Source: Wurfbainia villosa
Lineage: Eukaryota > Streptophyta > Magnoliopsida > Zingiberales > Zingiberaceae
Reading direction: 5' to 3'
Assembly: GCA_025175895.1 (NCBI GenBank)
Contig: CM045989.1
Location: 24,545,928-24,609,927, forward strand
DNA: 64,000 nucleotides
The translations under genes were made by a program, and so were the position numbers. Under the pieces are notes generated by a model. That model was given only the letters and a program-made list of their open reading frames with translations, did not search any database and was not told the DNA's origin. Positions 12,420 through 22,507 of this stretch are shown here, in pieces (the stretch's first letter is position 1; each line of letters begins with the position of its first letter).

Positions 12420-12770
12420 TCAGTCGACTGCCATGATATGGTAGTCGACTGCTCCAAGTCAACTGAAGACTCAACTGGTGTTCGAGTCTGGTTTCTGGCT
12501 GAACAGTCGACTGCCAAGGAATGACAATCGACTGGTAGCTCCATCAGTCAACTGATAGAAAGATCAGTCGACTGATGTTGAGGGTTTCGGGCACAGAAGG
12601 TAGATCAGTCGAGTGATAGCTTCAGTCACTCGACTGATGGCTCCATCAGTCGACTGATGGTAAGATCAGTCGACTGATGTGGGAGCCGTTGGTTGGAATC
12701 CAACGTGGAAGGAGCCATTGCGAGGCAATGACCACAGCAGCAGTCAACTAATGGCTTCATTAGTCGACTG
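12420..12770. repeat. CAGTCGACTG palindrome array in the LTR of A
   Basis: Five perfect copies of the 10-bp palindrome CAGTCGACTG, plus near-copies (TAGTCGACTG, CAGTCAACTG, CAGTCGAGTG), within about 350 bp just upstream of the TATA box. The matching array in the left copy is at about 165-485. Confidence 0.85.
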
Positions 12771-12802
12771 CTCGAGGCCCAATGAGAAGATTGGCTTCTT
12801 CC

Positions 12803-12812
12803 CTATAAAAAG
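12803..12812 (+). promoter_or_regulatory. TATA box of the right LTR of A
   Basis: CTATAAAAAG, followed by GC-richer sequence, in the same relative position as the TATA boxes of both N LTRs. Confidence 0.65.
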
Positions 12813-13227
12813 GGGCCTTGGGTGACTTGGGATGGTTAATGCTTGATCTCCAAACATACTCCCAAGTGCCCAAATATTTTCTACTCTTCTTACTTGCTCT
12901 TATTTCAATTCTATTGTAAGAAGAGAGATCTTGTAAAAGAAAGGTTACCTCCAGCTAACTTTATGCAAAGGAGAGACTAGTGAAGCTTTAGGCGTGATTC
13001 ACCTGGAACTAATCGGTTCATGGATTAGCGGCAAGGGTCGTGAACCACGTTACGACTTCGTGTTAGCATTTGCACTTCATGTTTCCTTGCATTGTCTTAA
13101 TTGCTTTTACTTTAGCTTTATATTTCCGCTGCGCTAATAGTAATTGTAGATGCAAGAAGGAAGGAATTCCATCATCGTACACGGAGGGATATTCACCCCC
13201 CTCTAGTCGGCCACCGATCCTCCAACA

Positions 13228-13450
13228 AGAGTTAGAGAACCAAGCCTTGAGGTTAAGACTTGAAAAATTAGAGAAGACCCTTAAAATTATGACAAATTTA
13301 ATTAAAGGGTCTAGGAATCTCAACTTTAGTGTTAGAAGGCAAGAATTGCTTAAAGACAAGAAAGGCTTGGGTCACAAGTCTATGTCAAAGATAGTCAAGC
13401 CTACCTATCACAATGTTCCATTCGATAATGGAACCATCCATAGGTCTAGG
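13228..13450 (+). pseudogene. Gag C-terminal region of element F, part 1
   Basis: Open frame starting within a coiled coil (E-L-E-N-Q-A-L-R-L-R-L-E-K-L-E), directly comparable to G gag near 54480-54600. It continues through K-G-L-G-H-K-S, a stretch also seen in A and N (K-G-L-G-Y). It is broken on the left by A and on the right by C (target duplication ctagg, 13446-13450). The coiled coil may serve Gag multimerisation. Confidence 0.75.
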
Positions 13451-14514
13451 TGTAGGTTTTGCCCGGAAGCTCTGATACCAATTGAAGGGTTTTGCTTATC
13501 GAGTCCGTGAGGGGAAACTTCGCTTACCACTTCACTTCGGTCGCTTATTCATGGCAATCCCATCGATGTCCCCGGATAAAAAAAATTTAATCCTAGAGAT
13601 AAGGGATTGCCCAACCAACCAAGTCATCATCGTGCTATTCGTTTAGAGAGGTCACTTGAACAAACAAGTTGTTCAAGCGACCAACCTCTATTCTACGAGT
13701 AGCCGCGGAATAGACGATGTCCGGATCGCCAGTTTTTGTGTTTATGCTCGGGATCCAAGTATTATTTAGCCATATACAAATTTATATCATGCTCATAATT
13801 GAAAAACAAATACAAACATGTAACATATAAAAATTGGAGAATCGATATACCTCTCGATCTTCTAATATATGACCTTCCTCCTTTCGGACGTCATGTAGGT
13901 GACGATCTACCAAAAGTCGAAGCTTCTAGATCACAAATCTTCCTTCCTTGCTCTTCCAAAGCAAGAGGAAGAATAGAAACAAAGCTCTTCTCCTTTCTAT
14001 AGCCAACCAACAAGCAACAAGGAGAATGCTTGCCGTCGGCCAACAAGGAGAAGGAGATAATGGTGGAAACCGACCAAGACACCAAGGGAAAGCCCTATAT
14101 CTTGTTTCCACCACCTAAGGAGAAGGAGAAGGGGTCTTTGGATGCCAGCCAAGGGCTGGGAAAGGGCTGTGGGTGCCGGCCACCAAAGGAGAGGAAGAAG
14201 AAAGCAAACTACTTCCTTATTTGGTGCCGCCCAAGCCTCCTAAACCCTAATCCTAGCTCTCCTAATGGTCGCCCATGGAAGTGGGGAAGGAGATTAGGAT
14301 GAGCACTGGCCAAGGTAGAGGGAAGAAGGGAGGAACCGGCCAAGCCTTAGGAAGAAGAAGAAATACCTCATCCACTTGTGGCCGCCCACCCCTAGCTCCC
14401 AAAACCCTAGCCACCCAAACCTAATCCTAAACCAACTAGGATTCCTAGCCTCCAAAGGAAGCAAACCCTAATCCCCTTAAGACATGCTCTATCTTGCTGC
14501 CCACTTCATGATCT

Positions 14515-14524
14515 CTATTTATAG
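14515..14524 (-). promoter_or_regulatory. TATA box of the 3' LTR of C
   Basis: CTATAAATAG on the minus strand, directly downstream of the minisatellite. The same motif is at 21171-21180 in the other LTR. Confidence 0.65.
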
Positions 14525-14544
14525 AGTTGGGCTCAAGCCATGAT

Positions 14545-14680
14545 TTAATCTCCTCCATTGGTTCTAGGGATTTAATCTCAACCGTCGGATCTAGAGATTT
14601 AATCTCAACCGTCGAATCTAGAGATTTAATCTCTACCTTTGGATCTAGAGTTTTGTTTTCATCCATTGGATCTAAGCTTC
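14545..14680. repeat. U3 minisatellite of C, left LTR (about 5 x 27 bp)
   Basis: Five imperfect units around ACCGTCGGATCTAGAGATTT, ending about 20 bp upstream (minus sense) of the TATA box. The same array is at about 21202-21340 in the other LTR, and J has 11 units. The open frame across it (14527-14757) is repeat-encoded and not a gene. Confidence 0.85.
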
Positions 14681-15579
14681 ATGAGGTGTTAATAGGCTAC
14701 ATTAGGGACCATGAGGAAGAGTTGGATCTTGGCCACCCATGGATCAAGCCCACATAAAGTTCGATCCACTAATGATAATCCAATCCACTAAAGGATTATC
14801 ATTGATGTACCTCACCAACCCCCATATGATAATATGGGCTCCATATATTATTTGTGCATTTTCTCCCCGTATTTAAGATCTTGAATGTCCGTCGATTAAT
14901 TAATTTACTAACCATTAATTAATCAACATCTAACTCCTTAAGTAGTACCACTCAACCTTTTCATCATGCCGGACCAAGTCCACCTGCAGGGCTTACATGA
15001 TGAACCTTATGAGCTCCTCAAGGGGACATCATCATCCTAATATATAGGACACGGTTTCCTCCTATAATCAACCACACACCATATAAATAATATCATCTCC
15101 CAACTTACCGAGCATATCGATTTAATCTATAAATCTCGTCCATTGGTAAATCAAAGAGATGACTACGAACTATATGTGCCCGTTATTATATCAGGATTAA
15201 GAGCATGTACAAAATAATATCTGAGGTCCGATTCGATTATGTAGTCAGCAATAAATCGAATCACCTCTATGTCGGTCCTGCTCAATACACACAAAGTGCA
15301 CTAGTGTGATTCTATGGTCAAGACAAATCAATACCAAATCACACTACAACCATTCCGATGGTTTGTCCAAAGTCATCTCGGTTGTGAGCCTTTACTTATA
15401 CTTTACAAGGAGCCGATAACATGATCTCCTGTGTGACACCACACACCATGTTATCTACAATGTAATGTATTAGACAATATTGCATAACCATAAAAATATG
15501 CAAACAATGATCATGTGATTCTTATTTCAAAATAAAGATGTTTATACAAAAGATAGACTTTTCAGTATACATCCTATCA

Positions 15580-15594
15580 ATCTCCCACTTATAC
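15580..15594 (-). other. Polypurine tract of element C
   Basis: Minus-strand GTATAAGTGGGAGAT directly next to the 3' LTR, the usual plus-strand primer position. Confidence 0.75.
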
Positions 15595-15600
15595 TAAAAG

Positions 15601-16178
15601 ACTATGCTGTCATCAAACTTCCTTACATCTGATTCCCCTTCCCTCCACATGCCTATCAAAGCTCTCACTAGAATGGCCTTAGTGAAAGGGTCTACCAGGT
15701 CATCCTCTGATGCAATCTAGGCGACAACAACTTCTACCTCCTTTACAATTTCTCGTATCAGGAGGTACTTGCGCTCTATGTGTTTACTAGCCTTATGGGC
15801 TCGTGGTTCCTTCGAGTTTGCAACTTCACCACTATTATCACAATAAATTGTGATAGTTCTGGGCAAACCAGGAATCACATCCAAGTCCATCAGGAAGTTC
15901 CTCAGCCATATAGTTTCTTTGGCCGCCTCAGAGGCTGCCACATACTCAGCTTCCATGGTAGAGTCCGCCACGCATTTATGCTTGACACTCCTCCATACAA
16001 TGGCTCCACCTCCCAAAGTAAACACAAAACCTGAGGTAGACTTACTATTATCCCTATCTGATTGGAAGTCGGAATCCGTGTTACCCACAGGGAGTAATTG
16101 GTCTGGCTGGTAAACTAGCATATAATCCCTAGTCCTTCTTAGGTACTTCAATATATGCTTTACCACAGTCCAATGTCC
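15601..16178 (-). pseudogene. RNase H domain of element C
   Basis: C-terminal part of the copia polyprotein, which would degrade the RNA strand of RNA/DNA hybrids. Visible motifs are Y-L-R-R-T-R-D-Y, S-T-S-G-F-V-F, the S-T-M-E-A-E-Y-V-A-A-S-E-A-A-K-E block, T-I-Y-C-D-N-S and H-K-A-S-K-H-I-E-R-K-Y. An in-frame TAG near 15718 precedes a stretch that still resembles the family terminus (L-V-D-P-F-T-K-A). A stop near 16176 separates it from the RT connection region. The first catalytic Asp segment reads N-T-D-S-D-F, near the usual Y-S-D-A-D-F. Confidence 0.85.
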
Positions 16179-17637
16179 CTATCCTGGATTACTCTGATAT
16201 CTGCTGTCCATGCCCACAGTAAAGTAGATATCGGGTCTCGTACATAGCATCGCATACATGAGGCTTCCTACTGCCGAAGCATAAGGAACCGCCTTTATCT
16301 CCTCTATCTCCTCAGATGTTCTAGGACACATCTCCTTAGACAAAGGAACTCCATGCCTGAAAGGTAGAAAACCTTTCTTGGAGTTTTGCATGCTAAAACG
16401 ATCCATTATCGTGTCTATGTATGAAGCTTGGGATAAGCACAATAACCTTGATCCCAAGGATGTGTCCCACTTCTCCTAAGTCCTTCATATCAAAATGTTT
16501 GGACAACCATACCCTTACGTCCGATAACACCTTGATATTGTTGTCAATTACCAAAATGTCATCTACGTACAGTACAAGAAATATTACTATATTTCTGTCA
16601 CATCTCTTGTATGCACAAGACTCATCCGGACTTTGAATAAATCCATAATCCTGGATTACCTCATCAAAGCGGATGTTCCAAGACCTTGAAACTTGCTTCA
16701 ATCCATAAATGGACCGATTAAGCTTACATACAAGATGCTCTTTACCCTTAGCAATGAATCCCTCTAGTTGCTTCATATAGATATTTTCCTCAAGACTTCC
16801 ATTAAGGAAAGTTGTCTTGACATCCATCTGCCACACCTCATAATCTATATGAGCTGCTATGCATAAGAGAATCCGGATAGACTTAAGCATGGCTACCGAC
16901 GAAAAGGTCTCCTCATAATCGATACCCTCTTTCTGAGTATACCCCTTCGCAACAAGCCTCGCTTTGAAGGTCTCAACCTTCCCATCTATTCCTCTCTTTC
17001 TCTTGTAGATCCACTTGCATCCAATGGTTTTTACACCATCGGATGGCTCTACTAGCTCCCAGACCTGATCTGAATCCATAGATTCAATCTCAGCATTCAT
17101 CACACTTTGCCAAGATGCTGCATCTTTATCTTGGATTGCCTCGTCATATGTCTAGGGATCAGATTCATATTCGCCAGGGACCAAATCAGAAGATTCTTCC
17201 AAGAAGATGAATCTATCAGGTTGTCTCACAACCCTCCCACTATGACGAGGTATCACTTGTGTATCCTCTGTGACACGCGGTGCAGTGACATGTGGTATAT
17301 CCTCTTATACCGGTGGTACTAAAGAAGTGACTTCCCCTTTTAACTCCTCCAGAACAATTTTACTCTTAGGCTTGTGGCTCATCACATAGTCTTCCTCTAG
17401 AAATCTGGCATTCATGCTAACGATCACCCTCTGATCTCTAGGACTATAAAACAAACCACCCTTCGTTCCCCTGGGATAGCCAACGAACATGCGTACTTCT
17501 GTACGAGGTTCCAACTTACCAGCATCTGCCTTTAGCATATGTGCTGGACTCCCCGATATCCGAATATGTCTTAGACTAGGCTTTCGCCCAGTCCACAACT
17601 CTGTGGGAGTAGAAGGCACTGATTTAGATGGAACCAA
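16179..17637 (-). pseudogene. Reverse transcriptase of element C (with integrase C-terminal tail)
   Basis: RT frame with G-C-K-W-I-Y-K-R-K-R, K-A-R-L-V-A-K-G-Y-T-Q, Q-M-D-V-K-T-T-F-L-N-G, S-I-Y-G-L-K-Q-V-S-R-S-W-N and the catalytic Y-V-D-D-I-L (plus 16558-16569). A frameshift near 16450 moves the thumb/connection part (Q-A-S-Y-I-D-T-I-M, C-T-R-P-D) to another frame. Upstream, 17305-17637 holds the integrase C-terminal extension (T-P-T-E-L-W-T-G-R-K-P-S and G-Y-P-R-G-T-K-G-G). Stops near 17303 and 17152 lie between them. It would copy element RNA into cDNA; this copy is dead. Confidence 0.88.
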
Positions 17638-17660
17638 ATTCAGAATGTATACCGCCGTAT

Positions 17661-18680
17661 CTAGAGCATATCTCCGAACGAATCTGGCAAGTCAGAATAA
17701 CTCATCATCGATCTAACCATCTCTAAAAGAGTCCTATTCCTTCGCTCTGCTACACCATTCTGCTGGGGTGTGCCAGGTACAGTCAATTGGGATTGAATCC
17801 CAGCCTCTGATAAGTAGTTCCTAAACTCTCCCAAGAGGTACTCACCACCACGATTAGATCGTAGTGTCTTGATACTTTTACCTTGACGTTTCTCTACATC
17901 AGCCTTGAATTCTTTGAACTTGTCAAAGCATTCAAACTTGCAGTGCATCAGGTAAATGTATCCGTATCTTGAGTAATCGTCTATAAAAGAGACGAAATAC
18001 TCAAAACCACCTCTAGCCTTGATAGACATAGGACCACACAAATCAGAATGAACCAATTCTAACTCATCTTTGGCTCTATACCCCTTGGCCTTAAAAGGCC
18101 TCTTGGTCATCTTACCCTCTAAGCAAGATTCATAGGTTGGGAAATCCTCCACCACTAATGAACCCAAAGGTCCATCAGCTATCAACCTTTGAATTCTGCT
18201 TAGGTTAATGTGACCAAGCCTAAGATGCCAAAGATATGTTTGGTTCATCTTTGAAGGTTCTTTTCTCTTATTGGAATTAGAAGATGAGTTATTAACTTCA
18301 ATTTGCATCGTGGGAGGTTTTGGTTCAAGTGTGTACAAATTTCCTATCAATGCATCCGAACAGATAATGTCCCTATCCCTTCTTATAACAACTCTGTCAT
18401 TAAAAGAAATAGAAAATCCATCCATAAACAATTTAGAAACCAAAATTAAATTCTTTCTAAATAAGGGTACATAAAGGCAATTCTTAAGAACCAAAAGTTT
18501 ATTATTCTCAAAAGATAAATGAACATCTCCCACTGCAACAGTCGCCGCCTTCATGGCATCGCCCAAGTACACGGTAATCTCCCCCTCAGCCAGTCGTTTG
18601 GTTTCCTGGAACCCCTGCAAAGTATTGCAGACATGATCAGTGGCTCCCATATCTACACACCAGGTGCCGGTAGATAACAC
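17661..18680 (-). pseudogene. Protease end and integrase of element C
   Basis: N-terminal residues contain a retropepsin-like active site with a changed centre (W-C-V-D-M-G-A-T-D-H; the usual form is D-S-G-A). Next is the GAG-pre-integrase zinc region (L-W-H-L-R-L-G-H-I-N, then C-L-E-G-K-M-T-K), then the integrase core: H-S-D-L-C-G-P, F-I-D-D-Y-S-R, and L-R-S-N-R-G-G-E-Y where copia usually has S-D. So the second catalytic Asp is Asn. The third is in N-G-V-A-E-R-R-N-R. A frameshift near 17650 ends the frame. Confidence 0.88.
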
Positions 18681-18950
18681 CGCTAAACATGTTTCAACGA
18701 CTAGACCAAAAGATATACCTTTGTTCTTGCAGTTGGGGCAGTCCTTCTTCTAGTGTCCAGTCTGTTTACAAGTGAAGCACTTGCCTTTCGGCTTCTTCAC
18801 TCCTCCCTGAGATCCTCCCACCACCTTTGCTCCACCTTGTTTCTCCTTCTTCTTTCCTTTCGGCTTAGAAGTAGAAACCTTTTTGAGCAACCATGGCTTA
18901 AGGATACTCTTTGAAGAGTGCATACTTGTACTCCTTAGCAGATAAGACAA
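18681..18950 (-). pseudogene. Gag nucleocapsid remnant of element C
   Basis: Lys/Gly-rich stretch followed by a CCHC zinc knuckle at 18738-18779 (C-F-T-C-x4-H-x4-C). The residue after His is a stop (TAG) where the family has Trp. The capsid-coding part of gag is not present upstream: the remaining 1.1 kb to the primer site shows no gag homology. Confidence 0.75.
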
Positions 18951-20078
18951 TCTCTAGATTCTTTTCCAATCAACATTATTTGGGTATAGTAAGTTTATTT
19001 CCTTTAGTATCATAGTAAGTGGACTGAAAGTCATTTTTAAAAATCCTAAGAATCACATAGATCATTACTGTAGATTTCAAAAAATTATTGATTCCTCAAA
19101 CAATAAAATTTTAAAATCAACCAACACCTTAAAACACCGAGAATATCGTATGCCACGATAGTGTGGATGTATACGAATTCTACATTTGTAAGAGGAGGTT
19201 TTACCTATTAATTTTACTATCTTGTCAACCTAACTTTTTGACAAGTAAAATTAATAGTTGGTTTCTCTTCGGCCCTACAAATAAAAGCAGTGACTCTAAT
19301 GGGGAGGATACTTATATTTGTATCTAAGTGTTCACCATTACTTGGTACCAAGGTAATTATCTCGGGTTATGTGTCTTACGATGGGCAAGTACACACGCTC
19401 CTTAATAATTTCCTATAATTATATTCGACCTTGTGATCCGCAAACAAACTCATCCGATGGGGTGGAAGGCACTCAGAGCCGACTCGCAAGTTTGTTTGCA
19501 TCACATGTCAAATCGTAATGGAGGCTGTGGGAATTTATAAAAATATCCCTCTTCCACTTAGTAATTTGAAAATGAGGAATTTTCTAGGCTACGACATGCA
19601 TATCAAACAATAAGCAATAAATATGAAAAATAAATTATTTTCTAACTATTATGGCTTTTATCTTCAATATGTCTCCCATCGCATCACCTTCTCCTCCGCT
19701 CCTCCTACGCCATGTACAAGCCATACGGAGATCTGAGCCGAGACTAAAACCTATTTTAATTTACATTTATCGATCATATACTCCACGAAGGAGTGTACAT
19801 GAAATCTAGATCGAAAGTAAACGAAAATAAAGAGTGGCTACACAATGCCGTATCTAATTTACAAAAAATCAAATACTAGCCTCGTCAACCCCGAGGATTC
19901 AACAAAATAAATATTTACACACATACAATGACATTCACACATATGGCCATAATAGTCGAATTTTATGCCTACAACCAAAGAGTTAAACTACGCATATCCT
20001 ACTATTATCCGGCACATAATATATGAAAAAGTGCATAAAAATTAACCGAATCCTAAACACACAAAACCGGAAACCTTG
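18951..20078 (-). other. 5' leader of element C
   Basis: Non-coding sequence between primer site and the nucleocapsid remnant. I see no gag or other ORF of note. The expected capsid-coding region (roughly 0.8-1 kb in relatives) is missing, so a deletion ends somewhere near 18950. Confidence 0.6.
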
Positions 20079-20090
20079 GCTCTGATACCA
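20079..20090 (-). other. Primer-binding site of element C (initiator-Met tRNA)
   Basis: TGGTATCAGAGC on the minus strand, 2 bp from the LTR end. A duplicate of the same site lies inside the LTR at 20111-20122. Confidence 0.88.
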
Positions 20091-20092
20091 AT

Positions 20093-22235
20093 TGTAGGTT
20101 TTGCCCGGAAGCTCTGATACCAATTGAAGGGTTTTGCTTATCGAGTCCGTGAGGGAAAACTTCGCTTCCCACTTCACCTTGGTCGCTTGTTCATGGCGAT
20201 CCCATCGATGTCCCCAGATAAAAAAAAAATAATCCTAGACATAAGGGATTGCCCAACCAACCAAGTCATCGTCGTGCTATTCGTTTAGAGAGGTCACTTG
20301 AACAAACAAGTTGTTCAAGCGACCAGCCTCTATTCTACGAGTAGCTGCAGAATAGACGATGTCCGGATCGCCGGTTTTTGTGTTTATGCTCGGAATCCAA
20401 GTATTATTTAGCCATATACAGATCTATATCATGCTCATAATTGAAAAACAAATACAAACATGTAACATATAAAAATTAGAGAATGATATACCTCTCGATC
20501 TTCTAATGTATGACCTTCCTCCTTTCGAACGTCGTGTGGGTGACGATCTACCAAAAGTCGAAGCTCCTAGATCACAAATCTTCCTTCCTTGCTCTTCCAA
20601 AGCAAGAGGAAGAATAGAAACAAATCTCTTCTTCTTCCTATAGCCAACCAACAAGCAACAAGGAGAATGCTTGCCGCCGGCCAACAAGGAGAAGGAGATA
20701 ATGGTGGAAACCGGCCAAGACACCAAGGGAAAGTCCTATATCTTGTTTCAACCACCTAAAGAGAAGAAGAAGGGGTCTTTGGATGCCGGCCAAGGGCTGG
20801 GAAAGGGCTGTGGGTGCCGTCCACCAAAGGAGAGGAAGAAGAAAGCAATCTACTTCCTTATTTGGTGCCGCCCAAGCCTCCTAAACCCTAAGCCTCCAAA
20901 CCCTAATCCTAGCTCTCCTAATGGTCGGCCATGGAAGTGGGGAAGGAGATTAGGATGAGCACCAACCAAGGTAGAGGGAAGAAGGGAGGAACCGGCCAAG
21001 CCTTAGGAAGAAGAAGAAATACCTCATCCACTTGTGGCCGCCCACCCCTGGCTCCCAAAACCCTAGCCACCCAAACCTAATCCTAAACCAACTAGGATTC
21101 CTAGCCTCCAAAGGAAGCAAACCCTAATCCCCTTAAGCCATGCTCTATCTAGCCGCCCACTTCATGATCTCTATTTATAGAGTTGGGCTCAAGCCATGAT
21201 TTAATCTCCTCCATTGGTTCTAGGGATTTAATCTCAACCGTCGGATCTAGAGATTTAATCTCAACCGTCGGATCTAGAGATTTAATCTCTACCTTTGGAT
21301 CTAGAGTTTTGTTTTCATCCATTGGATCTAAGCTTCATGAAGTGTTAATAGGCTACATTAGGGACCATGAGGAGGAGTTGGATCTTGGCCACCCATGGAT
21401 CAAGCCCACATAAAGTCCGATCCACTAATGATAATCCAATCCACTAAAGGATTATCATTGATCTACCTCACCAACCCCCATATGATAATATGGGCTCCAT
21501 ATATTATTTGTGCATTTTCTCCCCATGTTTAAGATCTCAAATGTCCGTCGATTAATTAATTTACTGACCATTAATAAATCCACATCTAACTCCTTGAGTA
21601 GTACCACTCAACTTTTTCATCATGCCGGACCAAGTCCACCTGCAGGGTTTACATGATGAACCTTATGATCTCCTCAAGGGGACATCATCATCCTAATATA
21701 TAGGACACGATTTCCTCCTATAATCAATGGCACACCATATAAATAATATCATCTCCCAACTTACCGAGCCTATCGATTTAATCTATAAATCTCGCCCATT
21801 GGTAAATCAAAGAGATGACTACTAAGTATCTGTGCCCATTATTATATCGAGATTAAAAGCATGTACAAAATAATATCTGAGGTCCGATTCGATTATGTAG
21901 TTAGCAATAAATCAAATCACCTCTATGTTGGTCCTACTCAATACACACAAAGTACACTAGTGTGATTCTATGGTCAAGACAAACCAATACCAAATCAGAC
22001 TACAACCATTCCGATGGTTTGTCCAAAGCCATCTCAGTTGTGAGCATTTACTTATACTTTACAAGAAGTCGATAACATGATCTCCCGTGTGACACCACAC
22101 ACCATGTTATCTATAATGTAATGTATTAGACAATATTGCATAACCATAAAAATATGCAAACAATGATCATGTGATTCTTATTTCAAAATAAAGATGTTCA
22201 TACAAAAGATAGACTTTTCAGTATACATCCTAACA
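20093..22235 (-). repeat. 5' LTR of element C (right copy)
   Basis: 2143 bp, collinear with 13451-15579 and clearly very similar. It starts (minus) TGTTAGGATGTATAC at 22235. It carries a TATA box at 21171-21180, a minisatellite at about 21202-21340 and an internal primer-site duplicate at 20111-20122. Confidence 0.92.
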
Positions 22236-22507
22236 CTAGGAAAACCAAGGTTAATAGGGAAGTCATCCCTAAGACTAACCATGGTAGATGTCTAGTGGCC
22301 AAGCTTTCAATGAAACCTAGGAAGACCACAAAGAAGATTACTAGAGAGGAAATCCCTAAGGTTAATCTAGACAAAGCAAATTTGACCTCAAAGCCTAAAA
22401 GGGTCATAAGGAAGGTACTAAGGGAGGATATCGCTAGTGAGTACCTAGTAAACCCAAGGAGCTCCAATAGGTATTGGGTTCCTAAGAGCGTAATTCCATC
22501 ACGCTAA
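22236..22507 (+). pseudogene. Gag C-terminal end of element F, part 2
   Basis: Open frame rich in Lys, Arg and Thr (T-K-K-I-T-R-E), ending E-Y-L-V-N-P-R-S-S-N-R-Y-W-V-P-K-S-V and stopping at TAA 22505-22507. It aligns throughout with G gag end (54063-54290). As in G, A, N and B, coding stops just after the W-V-(P/L)-K signature and no protease follows. Confidence 0.8.

Larger units (their letters stand above)
1..13227. mobile_element. Element A: gag-only copia-like element with LTRs in inverted orientation
   Basis: A is a non-autonomous element of the same family as N (32018-37342). It reads on the minus strand from a 3' LTR (1-925, cut by the window edge) through a 3' UTR and gag, which is split by D. 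Near 11850 it switches to a plus-strand copy of the 3' UTR end and a complete plus-strand LTR (11976-13227). No primer site, 5' LTR in the expected orientation or pol is present. The right LTR abuts F gag sequence at 13228, so A lies in F. The left end is outside the window, so its target duplication cannot be tested. The inverted terminal arms are about 1 kb inside the window. Confidence 0.75.
11976..13227 (+). repeat. LTR of element A, right copy (plus strand)
   Basis: A 1252-bp TGTTAGGG...CCAACA LTR in opposite orientation to the copy at 1-925. It contains the CAGTCGACTG array, a TATA box and the ATTCACCCCCCTCTAG block (13191-13206) close to its 3' end. F gag coding sequence resumes at 13228. 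Confidence 0.9.
13451..15579 (-). repeat. 3' LTR of element C (left copy)
   Basis: 2129 bp. On the minus strand it starts TGATAGGATGTATAC and ends GCAAAACCTACA. It contains an extra internal copy of the primer site (13469-13480) 18-29 bp from its end, a U3 minisatellite and a TATA box. Confidence 0.92.
13451..22235 (-). mobile_element. Element C: Ty1/copia element with pol, gag mostly deleted (minus strand)
   Basis: Complete by ends: LTRs 13451-15579 and 20093-22235, target duplication ctagg at 13446-13450 and 22236-22240, polypurine tract by the left LTR and an initiator-Met primer site by the right LTR. The domain order on the minus strand (zinc knuckle, protease, integrase, RT, RNase H) is Ty1/copia. 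The interior is only 4.5 kb because nearly all of gag upstream of the zinc knuckle is absent. Pol has two frameshifts and several stops. J (61382 onward) is a second member of the family. Confidence 0.92.

Noticed and set aside
12420..12770. CRISPR-like look of repeated palindromes with spacers
   Set aside because: Spacing and repeat sequence are irregular, the arrays lie in LTR U3 regions of plant retroelements, and no cas-like gene is present.
14527..14757. 76-codon repeat-containing ORF, also at 21183-21413
   Set aside because: It is the translation of the 27-bp U3 minisatellite of element C, and being in both LTRs explains its presence twice.
20079..20122. Possible tRNA gene fragments at the GCTCTGATACCA motifs
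   Set aside because: These are primer-binding sites (complement of the tRNA 3' end) next to LTRs; no tRNA cloverleaf or A/B boxes can be traced.
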